From Actinoallomurus sp. (lineage in GTDB: Bacteria > Actinomycetota > Actinomycetes > Streptosporangiales > Streptosporangiaceae): a stretch of 37,830 nt of DNA. Shown here one piece after another: positions 18,082 to 25,698 of this stretch. The position numbers were made by a program, and so were the translations under genes. The stretch is taken from assembly GCA_025964685.1 (NCBI GenBank), contig JAOPYG010000329.1, positions 1-37,830 of the forward strand, given 5' to 3'. The stretch's first letter is position 1. Every line of letters starts with the position of its first letter. The notes under the pieces were generated by a model. That model was not told the origin of the DNA. It saw only the letters and a list, made by a program, of their open reading frames with translations, and searched no databases.

Positions 18082-18112
18082 AGAACCCGCCGCGCGGAGC
18101 GCCGCGGGTTCT
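18082..18112 (-). terminator. Intrinsic terminator after the hydrophobic-protein gene
   Basis: A 9-base perfect stem, AGAACCCGC (18082-18090) with GCGGGTTCT (18104-18112). On the minus strand it is followed by a T-rich tail (TTCTTTC). It lies 20 bases downstream of the small gene ending at 18132. Confidence 0.8.
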
Positions 18113-18131
18113 CCGTGGAATGCCGGTCAGG

Positions 18132-18302
18132 TCACCAGCGGTACCACCGGCCACGGCGTCCGCCCGCACCCGCGCCACGGAAGAGGAAGCCCAGGAGCCA
18201 CAGGACGAGCAGGATGATCGCGATCCACCAGAGCGCCTTGAGGGCGAAGCCCGCGCCGAACAGGATCAGCACCAGAAGTAGAACAAGCAGCAAAGGAACC
18301 AT
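18132..18302 (-). CDS. Small hydrophobic membrane protein, 56 residues
   Basis: A very short gene with AGGAGG 8 bases before its ATG. The product starts MVPLLLVLLLVLILFGAGFA, continues with a second span (ALWWIAIILLVLWLLGFLF) and ends in a Gly/Arg tail, GGRRGRWYRW. This is the widespread actinobacterial 'hydrophobic protein' family, related to the DUF5670/lmo0937 type. It is thought to be stress-associated, but its role is unproven. The two-span hairpin suggests a membrane-stabilising peptide. It ends at a clear terminator and follows the DUF6328 gene in the same direction. Confidence 0.85.
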   Translation of the reverse strand: MVPLLLVLLLVLILFGAGFALKALWWIAIILLVLWLLGFLFRGAGAGGRRGRWYRW

Positions 18303-18376
18303 TGTCACTCACCTCCTGTCCGCATATGCCCCGCTATGAGAGGTTCATGCCCGGCGACATGATCGAGCACCGGTCC

Positions 18377-18859
18377 TCAGCGCTCCCTCCGGATGACCTT
18401 CGGCAACACGTACCAGAGCGCCAGGAAGAGCAGCGTGATCGCGACGCCGAGGCCGACCGCCCAGCCGAGACCCGCCACGACGTCCAGCACGAGGAACACC
18501 GCCCCGATCATGGCGACCAGGAGCACGGCGAGGCCGGCCTGGGCGAGCATCGAGGCGGTGCGTACGAGCTGGGGCTTGTGCCCCTCACGGAAGACCTGCC
18601 GATGGTCGCTGACGGGAGCGATCAGCAGCGCCGTCGCGGTCGCGGAGGCGACGAGGGTGATCACGTACACGGCCTTGTCCAGACTGCTGATGTCACCGAA
18701 CCGGTTGGTGAACGGAAGCGTCAGCAGGAAGGCGAACAGGATCTGCACGCCGGTCTGGGCGACGCGCAGCTCCTGCAGCAGCTCGATGAAGTTACGGTCC
18801 CAGCGCTCCAGGCTGCTCTCGTCGCGATCTCCATCCGTACTGTCGTGTGTGTCGGTCAT
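18377..18859 (-). CDS. DUF6328 family membrane protein
   Basis: A 160-residue membrane protein with four predicted spans. A charged N-terminus (about 25 residues) leads to FIELLQELRVAQTGVQILFA, the signature of DUF6328. Spans follow near VYVITLVASATATALLIAPV, MLAQAGLAVLLVAMIGAVFL and GLGVAITLLFLALWYVLP. The loop holds DHRQVFREGHKPQLVRTAS, also typical. The function is unknown. Its ATG at 18859 lies 7 bases after the CYTH-CHAD stop, so the two are co-transcribed. Confidence 0.87.
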   Translation of the reverse strand: MTDTHDSTDGDRDESSLERWDRNFIELLQELRVAQTGVQILFAFLLTLPFTNRFGDISSLDKAVYVITLVASATATALLIAPVSDHRQVFREGHKPQLVRTASMLAQAGLAVLLVAMIGAVFLVLDVVAGLGWAVGLGVAITLLFLALWYVLPKVIRRER

Positions 18860-18866
18860 GCCCGCC

Positions 18867-20384
18867 TTACTTCTTCTCGAGCTCGCGCAGCGGCTTCCGC
18901 TTGGCGGCCTTCTTCGCGGCGGCGGGAAGGCCGTCGAGGGCCCGAGCGCCTTCCCGGCGTTCCACCTCGGACAGACGGCCGGCGACGAAGATGTCCGCCG
19001 CGGGCGTGTCCGGCCGCTCAATGATGCCGGCGAGCCGCTGGACGGCGACGACGCTGTCGTGATGGTCGCCCAGCACCTCCTGGAGCCGTTCGGCGCGGCG
19101 GGCGAGCTTCGCGGCGGGAGATCCCAGGGACGCGGCGGCGGCCTCGGCGGTGTAGCGGGCGCGTTTGGCCGCCTTGCGCGTGCCGTGCATCGCGGCGTCG
19201 CGGTCCTGGCCGGCGGGCAGCCGCATCGCGCGCTCGTGCCGGCTCATCATCTTGCGCCACGCCCTGGTGACGAGCTTCGGCATCTCCTTTTCCGCCTTCC
19301 GGCCGGCCCGGGGGGTCAGCGGCGGCGTGGCGAGGAAGGCGTCGAGCGCGTCCAGCAGGTCGTAGTACCGCTGCGTCAGCAGCGTCTCCCTAACCTGGTC
19401 ACGGGCACGGTGCTCCTCGTCCGCCATGGCAAGGAGCCAGGCGGGGCCCTGGTGAGCACCGGGCAGGTCGGCGAGGCGGCGATGGAAGCGGGCGTTCTGC
19501 ACCTCGAGGTCTCGGACTTCGCCGAGCGCGTCCGCGAGCCACTTGAGCTCGGTGTCGAGAGTCCGGGTCCGGACCTGGTCGACCACGCGCTTGTGAGTAC
19601 GCAGGATGCTGCGGAGCCGGCGGACCGCGACCCTCATCTTGTGCACCGAGTCGTCGTCGTTCTCGGCCAGCCGGACCAGCGGGTCATAGTCGAGCAACTG
19701 CTCGAACTGCACACCCACGTACGTCACCAGGACGTCTCCGGCCGTACGGGTGGCGGTGGACCGCTCGACGGGGACGATGTCCTCCTCCAGCGTGCGCTGG
19801 AGTTTCGAGGCCGCGGTCGACTCCCGCGCGCCGGATTCGCGCAGGTGGCCACCGATCCTCTCCAGCAGCTCGCCGGAGCCGTGCACGGCCTCGACCTCGA
19901 TCTCCCGCCAGCTCATCAACGCGACCTCGTGGCCGTCACGGCTGAGCCGCCGAGCGCTCACGGTGTCGTCCGCCAGCTCCGCGAGGACCTTTCCGTCCTC
20001 GGCCAGCAGCCCGCGCTCGGTACGGCGGGTCTCCAGCTCCGCGACCGGTACGAGCGGCCGTCCGCGTACGTGGGCGGCGACGAACGCGGCCAGCTCGGCC
20101 GGGACGTCGCGAACACCCGCGTCGAGGGGCGTGCGGATCTCCCGCTTGGTGTGCTCGGCGATCGGCAGCTTGAGGTGCCATCCCTCGTCGCCGCCTCCCT
20201 CGCGGCGGCGCAGCGTGATCCCGCGTGATGCCAGCCGCAGGTCCTCGGTGTCGAAGTAGGAGGCGCGCAGGATGCGCGTCTCGGGAGCCCCGACCCTCGC
20301 GCAGCCGGCGACGCTCCGCAGGTCGGGTAGTGCGAGGTCGGGCTCGGCGTCGTATTTGCGCTCCAACTCGATGTGGCGTGCCAC
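18867..20384 (-). CDS. CYTH and CHAD domain protein
   Basis: A 505-residue cytoplasmic protein. The N-terminal CYTH domain (about 1-205) begins ARHIELERKYDAEPD with the ExExK triphosphate-tunnel motif; CYTH proteins hydrolyse tripolyphosphate or related triphosphates. The C-terminal CHAD domain (about 215-490) is helical and rich in His, Arg and Lys: VHKMRVAVRRLRSILRTHKR, then AMHGTRKAAKRARYTAEAAA. CHAD domains bind polyphosphate granules. The C-terminus is Lys/Arg rich. It lies 126 bases downstream of gvpK on the same strand and is coupled to DUF6328. A polyphosphate role is from family knowledge. Confidence 0.92.
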   Translation of the reverse strand: MARHIELERKYDAEPDLALPDLRSVAGCARVGAPETRILRASYFDTEDLRLASRGITLRRREGGGDEGWHLKLPIAEHTKREIRTPLDAGVRDVPAELAAFVAAHVRGRPLVPVAELETRRTERGLLAEDGKVLAELADDTVSARRLSRDGHEVALMSWREIEVEAVHGSGELLERIGGHLRESGARESTAASKLQRTLEEDIVPVERSTATRTAGDVLVTYVGVQFEQLLDYDPLVRLAENDDDSVHKMRVAVRRLRSILRTHKRVVDQVRTRTLDTELKWLADALGEVRDLEVQNARFHRRLADLPGAHQGPAWLLAMADEEHRARDQVRETLLTQRYYDLLDALDAFLATPPLTPRAGRKAEKEMPKLVTRAWRKMMSRHERAMRLPAGQDRDAAMHGTRKAAKRARYTAEAAAASLGSPAAKLARRAERLQEVLGDHHDSVVAVQRLAGIIERPDTPAADIFVAGRLSEVERREGARALDGLPAAAKKAAKRKPLRELEKK

Positions 20385-20431
20385 GATCTCTCCTTCATCC
20401 CCCGGATGGGCACTGGTCGGCTACTAACGAC

Positions 20432-20465
20432 CTACCCGTCCACAGTGCCTCAAAAGTGAACTTTT
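20432..20465 (-). promoter_or_regulatory. Candidate promoter/operator of the CYTH-CHAD operon
   Basis: In the 126-base gap after gvpK, the palindrome AAAAGT-GA-ACTTTT occupies 20452-20465. On the minus strand it is followed by GGGTAG (20432-20437), which resembles the -10 element of sigma-B/sigma-F type actinobacterial promoters. The matching -35 element is poor, so this is only a candidate. Confidence 0.35.
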
Positions 20466-20510
20466 CCGGCGATGCGGGCCGCGGTGTGCCTCGGTTCGGC
20501 CTGTCCGGGC

Positions 20511-20870
20511 CTATTGGGGAGGGAGAAGGGGGCCGAGCGGGCCCAGGTCGATGTTGAGGTCACGCGGCTCGATGTCGAACCTCTCCTGCAGCTCCTTCAT
20601 CGCGTCTTCCAGGTGCATGAGCGCCAGCCCGAGCTCTTCGACCTTGTCATCGGGCAGGTCACCGGCGTCGACCCGGCGCAGCGCCTGGCGCTCCATGAGC
20701 TGGCGCACCAGCTCGACCACGGTCAGCACCAGGCGCACGAGGTCGCGCTGCACCTCTTCGGCGTCGGTCTCCAGGCGATGGGGAAGCCGGTGCGCACGGC
20801 CCCCGCCGTAGTCGTCCGAAGCGTCGTCCGAAGCGTCGCGGGATCCGCGTCGCGGGCGGTCCGCGCTCAC
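20511..20870 (-). CDS. gvpK: Gas vesicle protein GvpK
   Basis: A 119-residue GvpK family protein. After a disordered, acidic N-terminus, the family core reads RLETDAEEVQRDLVRLVLTV, then VELVRQLMERQALRRVDAGD and KVEELGLALMHLEDAMKELQ. GvpK is an accessory factor for vesicle assembly. It starts at a GTG that overlaps the gvpS stop (GTGA), so translation is coupled. It is the last gene of the gvp operon. Confidence 0.93.
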   Translation of the reverse strand: MSADRPRRGSRDASDDASDDYGGGRAHRLPHRLETDAEEVQRDLVRLVLTVVELVRQLMERQALRRVDAGDLPDDKVEELGLALMHLEDAMKELQERFDIEPRDLNIDLGPLGPLLPPQ

Positions 20871-21106
20871 GGCCGAGGGTCCTCCCAGGTCACGACACCC
20901 TCGATCGACTCGTCCGCGCGTTCGGCCGTCAGCACGCGGTCCATCTCAGGACGGATCGAGGCGATGATCGCACGCAGCGAGATTCGTACGAGGTCGACGT
21001 TCGCGATGGAGATCGTGACGTCTCCGGTGATCACGACGCCGCCGGCGAGGAGCCGGTCCAGCAGGTCGACCAGGGCGATGCGCTCGCCGCGGGCGGGCGC
21101 CGGCAT
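20867..21106 (-). CDS. gvpS: Gas vesicle protein GvpS (GvpA-like)
   Basis: A short GvpA/J/M-fold protein of 79 residues. The hydrophobic core reads IALVDLLDRLLAGGVVITGD and then VTISIANVDLVRISLRAIIA, equivalent to the helix-strand-strand-helix unit of GvpA. The ATG at 21106 is preferred because GGAG lies 6 bases upstream and it clears the gvpL stop by 20 bases. A GTG at 21142, inside gvpL, would add 12 residues. It probably works as a minor structural or nucleation component. Confidence 0.88.
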   Translation of the reverse strand: MPAPARGERIALVDLLDRLLAGGVVITGDVTISIANVDLVRISLRAIIASIRPEMDRVLTAERADESIEGVVTWEDPRP

Positions 21107-21126
21107 ACGCGGCTCCGGGAGGTCGT

Positions 21127-21912
21127 TCAGGACTCGGTCCACGCCTCCTCCTCGGTGGCGAAGGAATAGGGCGCCCACGGTCCGGTCAGTTGCATCCTGA
21201 TCTCCGGACGGGTTCCGGCCAGACGTGCAACGGCGGCACGGAACTCCTCCGCGCGTTCGTCGTCGACGAGATAGGCGGCGTTGAGGATCATCCAGCCGCG
21301 TTCGCCGGACAGCTGCGGGTCCTGGGGCCGGTGCAGACGCCGGGTGGCGGCGATCTCGCAGAGCTCGTCGTCGACGCGATCGGTCATGGTGAGGATCTCG
21401 CGCCGGGCCTCCTCCTCGTCACGGCGTTGCGTACCGCGCCGCTTCAGGTACGCGGTGCCGGGCCGGGCGTTCGCCGAGGTGGTCTCCGCGCCGCCGCCGG
21501 ACGTGGTCGCGGCGAGGTCCGCGTACACCTTGACGCCCCACTCGGTACGCCCGGTGATGCGGTCCAGCGCCGTGGTGAACTCCTCACGGCGGTCGCGGAG
21601 CGCGCTCCGCGCCCGCTCTTCGGTGCGGTAGACGGTGGCCAGGCCGAGGGGGACGGTGACCGCGTGCTCGGCGGCCGCGTCGACGACCGCATGGTGGGCG
21701 CGGGCGGTCGACTCCAGCCAGTCGAGGTCCTCCAGGTTCCGCCGCAGGGCCTCCTCGCCGAACTCCCCCAGGCTCACCGGGCTCACCACGGCGGTCAGCC
21801 CCTCGTCCTCGATGACGCGCACTTCCGCGCCACCCACCCCGGCGACGCGTTCGAGCGTGTCGGCCGGCATGCCGCGGCTGACGCCGTAGACGTAGATCCC
21901 GGTCTCAGCCAC
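21127..21912 (-). CDS. gvpL: Gas vesicle protein GvpL (GvpF/L family)
   Basis: A 261-residue GvpF/L family protein. The N-terminus TGIYVYGVSRGMPADTLERV matches the family's first strand. Central landmarks are ARAHHAVVDAAAEHAVTVPL and the EWGVKVYADL segment, and the C-terminus has the family signature MQLTGPWAPYSFATEEEA. The start is taken as the GTG at 21912, which overlaps the last 8 bases of gvpJ; the longer open frame upstream is gvpJ sequence in another phase. GvpF/L proteins associate with GvpA during nucleation. Confidence 0.92.
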   Translation of the reverse strand: MAETGIYVYGVSRGMPADTLERVAGVGGAEVRVIEDEGLTAVVSPVSLGEFGEEALRRNLEDLDWLESTARAHHAVVDAAAEHAVTVPLGLATVYRTEERARSALRDRREEFTTALDRITGRTEWGVKVYADLAATTSGGGAETTSANARPGTAYLKRRGTQRRDEEEARREILTMTDRVDDELCEIAATRRLHRPQDPQLSGERGWMILNAAYLVDDERAEEFRAAVARLAGTRPEIRMQLTGPWAPYSFATEEEAWTES

Positions 21913-22339
21913 GGCGGCGGTCCTCCGGCGGCCGCCTCCGGCGCACGCGGCGGTCATCGTCGTCGGGCCCGTCCACGGCCCTGCGTTCACGGCGTTCGAC
22001 CGGCGGCTCGTCATCCTCGGCGCCGGCCTCCAGCGCGGCGATCCGGTCGCGCAGCCTGCGGTTCTCCTCGGCGATCTCGGTGTGACCGGAGGAGAGCGTC
22101 GGATCGTGCTCCCACCAGTCGATCCCCATCTCCTTGGCGCGGTCGACCGAGGCGATCACCAGCCGGAGCTTGATGGTCAGGAGCTCGATGTCGAGCAGGT
22201 TCACCTGGATGTCACCGGCGATGACGATGCCCTTGTCCAGCACCCGCTCGAGGATGTCGGCGAGGTTGGCCGACTCAGGGCGCCGCATCGCCGCCGGCGG
22301 ACGTTCGTACCCGGACACCCTGCCCATCGGATCGGTCAC
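21905..22339 (-). CDS. gvpJ: Gas vesicle protein GvpJ
   Basis: A GvpA-fold accessory protein of 144 residues. The core is NLADILERVLDKGIVIAGDI and then LDIELLTIKLRLVIASVDRA, followed by the GvpJ-specific MGIDWWEHDPTLSS. A short coiled-coil (EIAEENRRLRDRIAALEAG) leads to a 40-residue tail of Asp, Glu and Arg (DDDDRRVRRRRPPEDRRRG). The start is GTG with GGAG 7 bases upstream; an ATG at 22327 is possible. It lies one base after the gvpO stop and overlaps gvpL. Confidence 0.92.
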   Translation of the reverse strand: MTDPMGRVSGYERPPAAMRRPESANLADILERVLDKGIVIAGDIQVNLLDIELLTIKLRLVIASVDRAKEMGIDWWEHDPTLSSGHTEIAEENRRLRDRIAALEAGAEDDEPPVERRERRAVDGPDDDDRRVRRRRPPEDRRRG

Positions 22340-22340
22340 G

Positions 22341-22715
22341 TCATTTCTCCCTCACCTGGCACCGGGAGTACCGCTTGACCCGCCGGTACGCCAGGAGCTC
22401 GCCCTCCGGGTCCAGCTCGGCCTCGTACACGGCGAGGATGTCGGTCGAGTCGGGGATCCGGTGGGTCTCGACGACTTCCACGCCGACCATCCACCGGCCA
22501 CCATCGGTCCGCGCCAGCGAAATGATCCCCTCGGGTTCCTTGCCGGTCATCTCGGCCACGTAGCCCGCGGCCAGCCGGGCGATCCTGTTCGCGCTCCGCG
22601 GGGGCCGGCCGCGCTCGCGCCTTTCCGGCTCCTCTTCCGGACGCCTGGTCCGGCGGTCCTCCTGCTCGCGAACCCTCCGGTGCCGGTCATCGGGCTCGCG
22701 GGCGTCCACGGTCAC
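22341..22715 (-). CDS. gvpO: Gas vesicle protein GvpO
   Basis: A 124-residue GvpO family protein. The first 40 or so residues are a dense Arg/Glu/Asp/Pro mixed-charge segment (for example RREQEDRR-like repeats around residue 15-30). The folded domain follows: IARLAAGYVAEMTGKEPEGI, RWMVGVEVVETHRIPDSTDI and YEAELDPEGELLAYRRVKRY. In Streptomyces gvpO is the first gene of the cluster; here it is inside, between gvpG and gvpJ. Its start overlaps the gvpG stop. Confidence 0.92.
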   Translation of the reverse strand: MTVDAREPDDRHRRVREQEDRRTRRPEEEPERRERGRPPRSANRIARLAAGYVAEMTGKEPEGIISLARTDGGRWMVGVEVVETHRIPDSTDILAVYEAELDPEGELLAYRRVKRYSRCQVREK

Positions 22716-22957
22716 CCTCCGGGCCCCTGGGAGCGCCGGGCCATCATCCGGCTCAGGAGCTCGTTCTCCAGCGCGGTCGCCTCATCCTCCGGCAGCAGGC
22801 CCGACCTGCGTGCGGAGTCGACCTCGGCCAGTTGCCGGCGGATCACCGCGGGGTCGTAGTACTGCTGCTCCGCCTGGTCGAGGATTTTTTCCGCCAGCCA
22901 TGCGACGCTGCGCACGGGTGCGAGCGGCAAGGTGAGCAGGGCGGTGAAGAGTCCCAT
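22712..22957 (-). CDS. gvpG: Gas vesicle protein GvpG
   Basis: An 81-residue GvpG family protein. The hydrophobic, amphipathic N-terminus GLFTALLTLPLAPVRSVAWL is followed by helices AEKILDQAEQQYYDPAVIRR and QLAEVDSARRSGLLPEDEAT. The glutamate-rich C-terminus is typical. It starts 3 bases after gvpF and overlaps gvpO by 4 bases. It is an accessory protein of vesicle formation. Confidence 0.93.
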   Translation of the reverse strand: MGLFTALLTLPLAPVRSVAWLAEKILDQAEQQYYDPAVIRRQLAEVDSARRSGLLPEDEATALENELLSRMMARRSQGPGG

Positions 22958-22960
22958 GTC

Positions 22961-23758
22961 TCATGCCCCTTCCTCTGGAGGCGGTGGTACGAAGTCGTAC
23001 GGCGCCAGCGGGCCGACCATCCGCAGCCGCACACGACCGGCCCAGCGTTCGCCGAGCTCGTCCACGGCCGCCTCGAAGTCCGGCAGATCCCGCTCGGTCA
23101 CGAGGAACGCCGCGTCTCCGGCCGTGTCCTCGCCGGCCGGCGACCTCAGCGCCACCGCCTCGGCGTACGGCTCCAGCGTCCCCACCAGCTCATCGGTGTC
23201 CGCCCGGCGCTTGGCCTCCAGCGACTTGACGATGAGCTCGCCCAGGCGGATCCGGTCGTAGTAGGCGGCGTCCTCCGGCAGCTCGCGTACGCGCTCCCGC
23301 AGCCCCGCCACCTCCGGGTCCTCCTCGATGACCTCGCGGAGCACCGCGTCCTCAACGTAGATCCCGGTGACGGCGAACTCCCGTGCGCCGGTCAGGTCCT
23401 CCAGCACGCCGGCGAACCAGTCGTGGTACGGAACGAGCATCTCCTCGATCAGCGCGTCCGCCGTGGTCACCACGGCACCGAACCGCAGCGGCAGCGTCGT
23501 CGTCTCCGCCGCGAGCGCCTCGACGACGCCTTCGTGCGCGAGCAGGTCATCGCGGGTGCCGAGCGCCTGTCCGGGCGAGATCTCACTGATCACGCCCGCC
23601 AGGTCGCCGTACCGGACCATGGTGACCTCTCCGCCGGTGATCCCTCTCAGCTCCTCGGGCAGCCGCGCCTCGGCTCTGATCACGCCGTACACGTAACAGG
23701 CGCGGGTGTCCTGGGGGGCGGGGCGCTGGGCGGTCTCGCTCTTCGGCTGTGTCTTCAC
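22961..23758 (-). CDS. gvpF: Gas vesicle protein GvpF (GvpF/L family)
   Basis: A 265-residue GvpF/L protein. After a 20-residue leader, [20 protein letters not shown] begins the fold. Landmarks are [40 protein letters not shown] and the C-terminal family signature [17 protein letters not shown]. It starts at a GTG that overlaps the gvpA stop. It is a paralogue of the gvpL product 1 kb downstream, as usual in actinobacterial clusters; GvpF lies on the inner, cytoplasm-facing side in other systems. Confidence 0.93.
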   Translation of the reverse strand: MKTQPKSETAQRPAPQDTRACYVYGVIRAEARLPEELRGITGGEVTMVRYGDLAGVISEISPGQALGTRDDLLAHEGVVEALAAETTTLPLRFGAVVTTADALIEEMLVPYHDWFAGVLEDLTGAREFAVTGIYVEDAVLREVIEEDPEVAGLRERVRELPEDAAYYDRIRLGELIVKSLEAKRRADTDELVGTLEPYAEAVALRSPAGEDTAGDAAFLVTERDLPDFEAAVDELGERWAGRVRLRMVGPLAPYDFVPPPPEEGA

Positions 23759-24180
23759 CGCTCACGCTCCCTCCGCGGAGGCCGGCGGCGCGGCTCCCCA
23801 CGCTCCTCCCGGTCCTCGGCCCGCTCCTGCATGACCTCCTGGACGGTCTCCTTCGCGGCGTCGAGCATGCCCTTGGTCTTGCCCTTGGCCCCTCCGTGGG
23901 TGCCCTTCTCGGCGATGTCCCCCACGAGCTCGGGCAGACCGGCGCCGCCTTTCTCGTAGAGGTCCAGGCGATTGGTGGCCTCGGCGAAGCGCAGATAGGT
24001 GTCGACGCTCGCCACCACGATGCGCGCGTCGATGGTGATCAGCTCGATCCCGACCAGGGACACCCTGACGAAGGCGTCGATCACCAGTCCCTTGTCCAGA
24101 ATCGTGTCGATCACGTCCACCAGCGCGCTTCCGGACGACCGCTGGACGGATCCCGGCTGTTCGTACTGCGAGACAGTCAT
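23755..24180 (-). CDS. gvpA: Gas vesicle structural protein GvpA
   Basis: Major ribbed-shell protein type, 141 residues. The core at about 19-72 ([20 protein letters not shown], then [20 protein letters not shown] and [16 protein letters not shown]) is the conserved helix-strand-strand-helix. Classical cyanobacterial and haloarchaeal GvpA are about 70-80 residues. The actinobacterial form is longer, and this one adds about 65 residues that end in a Glu/Arg-dense tail ([20 protein letters not shown]). It starts 35 bases after the gvpZ stop, with AAGG upstream of the ATG, and its stop overlaps gvpF. Confidence 0.94.
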   Translation of the reverse strand: MTVSQYEQPGSVQRSSGSALVDVIDTILDKGLVIDAFVRVSLVGIELITIDARIVVASVDTYLRFAEATNRLDLYEKGGAGLPELVGDIAEKGTHGGAKGKTKGMLDAAKETVQEVMQERAEDREERGEPRRRPPRRERER

Positions 24181-24215
24181 GAGGCCTTACCCCCATTCGA
24201 CGTGATGCCTTCCGG

Positions 24216-25565
24216 TCACTCGGACTCATTCTCGCGAGAACGCGCGGGCGGTCGGCGTCTCGGCCGTCGTGCCGGAGCCGGTCGCTCTTCCTGGTCCTCC
24301 CCCTCGTCGGCCGGCGGGCGCCGTCGTGCGGGACGCCGCGGCCGGTCCTCCTCCTCGTCGCCCGGGCGCCGTCGTGGCGTCCGCGGGCGCGGTCGTGGGC
24401 GTTCGTCCTCAGGGGCGGTGCGACGCCGCGGCCGCCGCGGCGGCTCTTCGGACGTCTCTCGGTCCTCCGGCTCCTCGCCGCCCTCTTCGGGCTCCGCCTC
24501 GGCCTCTTCGCCGGATTCGTCTTCGGGACGCTCCGGCTCCCCCTCGCCGGAGGGCTCCTCCTCGGGTGCCTCGCCCTCTTCCGGCGTCTCCTCGTCGGCC
24601 TCCTCGCCGCGCTCTTCCTCGCCGCCGGCCTCCTCGCCGCCCTCTTCCTCGCCGCGCTCCTTCTCGCCGCGCCCTTCCTCCTCGCGGGTCTCTTCTTCCT
24701 CGCGGGCCCGCTCCTCTTCCTCCATCGCCTCGTCGTGGGTCTTGACGACCTCACCCTCGCGGATCTCGCCCCGCCAGCCCTCGATCTCGTCGGCCTTGAG
24801 GATCGCGTGAACCATCACGTGGCGCCGGAAGTGCTTGAACTCCAGGCGGGAACGCCGTCCCTGGGCTCGCCAGAGGTTGCCCGTGTGCTCGAAGAGCCCC
24901 TGCGGGTGATATTCCATCACCAGGCAAATGCGGGTCAGGTTCGGCGCAAGCTCCGAGAAGGTCACCGCCCCGTCGACGTACCCCTTGGCGCCCTTGGACC
25001 GCCAGACGATGTGGGAGTCGGGCACCTGCTCCTGAGTGGTCGCCTCCCAGCTGCGGTGCGACCAGAAGACCTGGGCCTTCCAGTTGGACTTCTCCTCCGA
25101 GGGCCGTTCGACGTTCTCGACCTTCTTCATGAACGACGAGAAGTCCTCGTACTGGGTCCACTGGTTGTACGCGACGCGCAGCGGCACCCCGACGTCGATC
25201 GTCTCGACGATGTTGGTGAGCTTGGCCTTCTTGCCCTTGCCTCCGCCGAAGAACTTCTTGACCTTCTCCTTGATCCCGGTCATGCCGGCGCCCAGCGCCG
25301 CGCGCATCGGCCCCTTGCCCTCGTTGAGCGCCGTCAGGCCCGAGATCGCGGCCTTGACCCCCGGACCGCCCCCGTCCTCGCCGCCCACCTTCTCGAGCAG
25401 CCCATGGCTGAACTCATTGACCTTGCTGCTGACCTTGTCCCCCACCGAGGCCAGCACCTTCTCGGCGAACGCCTCCAGCAGGCTTTTGGCCTCCTGGGCG
25501 AGCCTCTGCGTGGGGAGCGCCTCGGTCAGTTCGGCGCTCTCCTTGCCCACGTCGTCGGTCGTCAT
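24216..25565 (-). CDS. gvpZ: Gas-vesicle-associated SRPBCC protein GvpZ-like, with long charged tail
   Basis: A 449-residue protein. Residues 1-110 are helical and Lys/Gly rich (VKKFFGGGKGKKAKL at the end). Residues 115-258 form an SRPBCC/polyketide-cyclase-like domain: NIVETIDVGVPLRVAYNQWT, SHIVWRSKGAKGYVDGAVTF and LVMEYHPQGLFEHTGN. From about residue 280 a tail of 170 residues is almost only Glu, Arg, Gly, Pro and Asp. Its first half is very acidic and its last third is Arg/Pro-rich blocks. The protein corresponds to GvpZ of Streptomyces clusters; its function is unknown. The start at 25565 follows a GGGAGG site; the open frame upstream lacks family sequence. Confidence 0.85.
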   Translation of the reverse strand: MTTDDVGKESAELTEALPTQRLAQEAKSLLEAFAEKVLASVGDKVSSKVNEFSHGLLEKVGGEDGGGPGVKAAISGLTALNEGKGPMRAALGAGMTGIKEKVKKFFGGGKGKKAKLTNIVETIDVGVPLRVAYNQWTQYEDFSSFMKKVENVERPSEEKSNWKAQVFWSHRSWEATTQEQVPDSHIVWRSKGAKGYVDGAVTFSELAPNLTRICLVMEYHPQGLFEHTGNLWRAQGRRSRLEFKHFRRHVMVHAILKADEIEGWRGEIREGEVVKTHDEAMEEEERAREEEETREEEGRGEKERGEEEGGEEAGGEEERGEEADEETPEEGEAPEEEPSGEGEPERPEDESGEEAEAEPEEGGEEPEDRETSEEPPRRPRRRTAPEDERPRPRPRTPRRRPGDEEEDRPRRPARRRPPADEGEDQEERPAPARRPRRRPPARSRENESE

Positions 25566-25698
25566 CCCTGCCTCCCTCCCCTGGACGTCGCCCAAGGTCA
25601 CGGGTCGCGCACGCACGGGTCCGCTCGGCACATACGATCACTCGCGGATCGACGAAATCGCTGGTCATGGCGGGGTGTTCCGCGTCCCCGCCGACCTG

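Noticed and set aside
24450..24760. Repetitive CTCCTC-rich tract as a tandem repeat or CRISPR
   Set aside because: The repeats are the codons of the Glu-rich GvpZ tail; no regular spacer pattern exists.
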